Positions 37,555-37,821 of a stretch of 37,821 nt of DNA are shown here, piece by piece (position 1 is the first letter of the stretch; the number at the start of each line of letters is the position of its first letter). The position numbers and the translations under genes were made by a program. Under the pieces are notes generated by a model that worked only from the letters and a program-made list of their open reading frames with translations, had not been told where the DNA came from and did not search any database. The stretch lies in IMG/VR virus record IMGVR_UViG_3300035698_025196, positions 1 through 37,821 of that record; one strand, 5' to 3'. This stretch comes from a virus.

Positions 37555-37821
37555 ATGGATAACTTAGACTTAATAACTCTGACTGAAGGAGAGGTCGCTG
37601 ATACTTACGGTGGAGATTACACCTATAGAGATACAGCTTACACAAAAAACGATGATGGGACACTCACTTTTTACAAGCAATTCTATGGAGCTAAACCTTC
37701 GGATGGTTGGGGTGTAATCGATGATCCAGATGAGATTGAAGAAATAACTCGTGATGTTAGAGAGATGGAAATGAAGGAAAACCTTTCTGAAGCTATAAAA
37801 AACGATGAGTTCATTCACGGC
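37555..37821 (+). CDS. hypothetical protein, 5' part (open at the window end)
   Basis: The frame starts at the ATG at 37555 and is open for 89 residues to the last base. It reads like a normal acidic protein (LDLITLTEGEVADTYGGDYT, VREMEMKENLSEAI). Not recognised. The opposite-strand frame at 37570-37818 is a shadow. Confidence 0.6.
   Translation, partial: MDNLDLITLTEGEVADTYGGDYTYRDTAYTKNDDGTLTFYKQFYGAKPSDGWGVIDDPDEIEEITRDVREMEMKENLSEAIKNDEFIHG

Overview
The window looks like an accessory region of a large (jumbo-type) phage, or a phage-like element, that replicates in a Bacteroidetes host. The promoters have the Bacteroidetes form (TTG/TTTG, about 20 nt, then TAnnTTTG) and there is almost no Shine-Dalgarno signal. 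The DNA is AT-rich. Small genes are packed head to tail with ATGA, TAATG or short overlaps, and several belong to families I know from Bacteroidetes phages. There is also a T4-type ATP-dependent DNA ligase and an HNH endonuclease. I saw no capsid, tail, terminase, polymerase or tRNA genes, so a plasmid or integrated element cannot be excluded.

Layout. 1-2378: small plus-strand genes of unknown function. 2379-3686: a mostly non-coding stretch with repeats, interrupted by two tiny membrane proteins. 3687-4705: a Cas6-type CRISPR RNA endonuclease without a normal start codon, followed by a short degenerate CRISPR array. 4735-5385: one plus-strand gene. 5390-8817: a minus-strand block of small genes with a three-member paralogous family and several broken genes. 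8844-8915: a divergent control region with a perfect 19-bp inverted repeat. 8920-25149: a long plus-strand run of small genes including a DUF551-type protein, a lipoyl-domain fusion, a protein with eighteen 60-bp tandem repeats, an HNH endonuclease, small lipoproteins and the split DNA ligase.

25217-31196 is the clearest functional unit. It encodes a coiled-coil protein, a membrane coiled-coil protein, a substrate-binding protein fused to an OmpA peptidoglycan-binding domain, a small outer-membrane barrel candidate, an ABC permease and an ABC ATPase. Together these could form an envelope-spanning import or stress system. Terminators and repeated leader motifs punctuate it.

31381-37821 returns to small genes and holds a nucleotide/NAD-related set: a MazG-like pyrophosphohydrolase fused to an unknown domain, a bacterial-type poly(ADP-ribose) glycohydrolase, a cupin and a NADAR (YbiA-like) N-glycosidase. 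Several genes show frameshifts, in-frame stops or small duplications. These could be real decay, recoding, or assembly error in homopolymers; the reads would decide.
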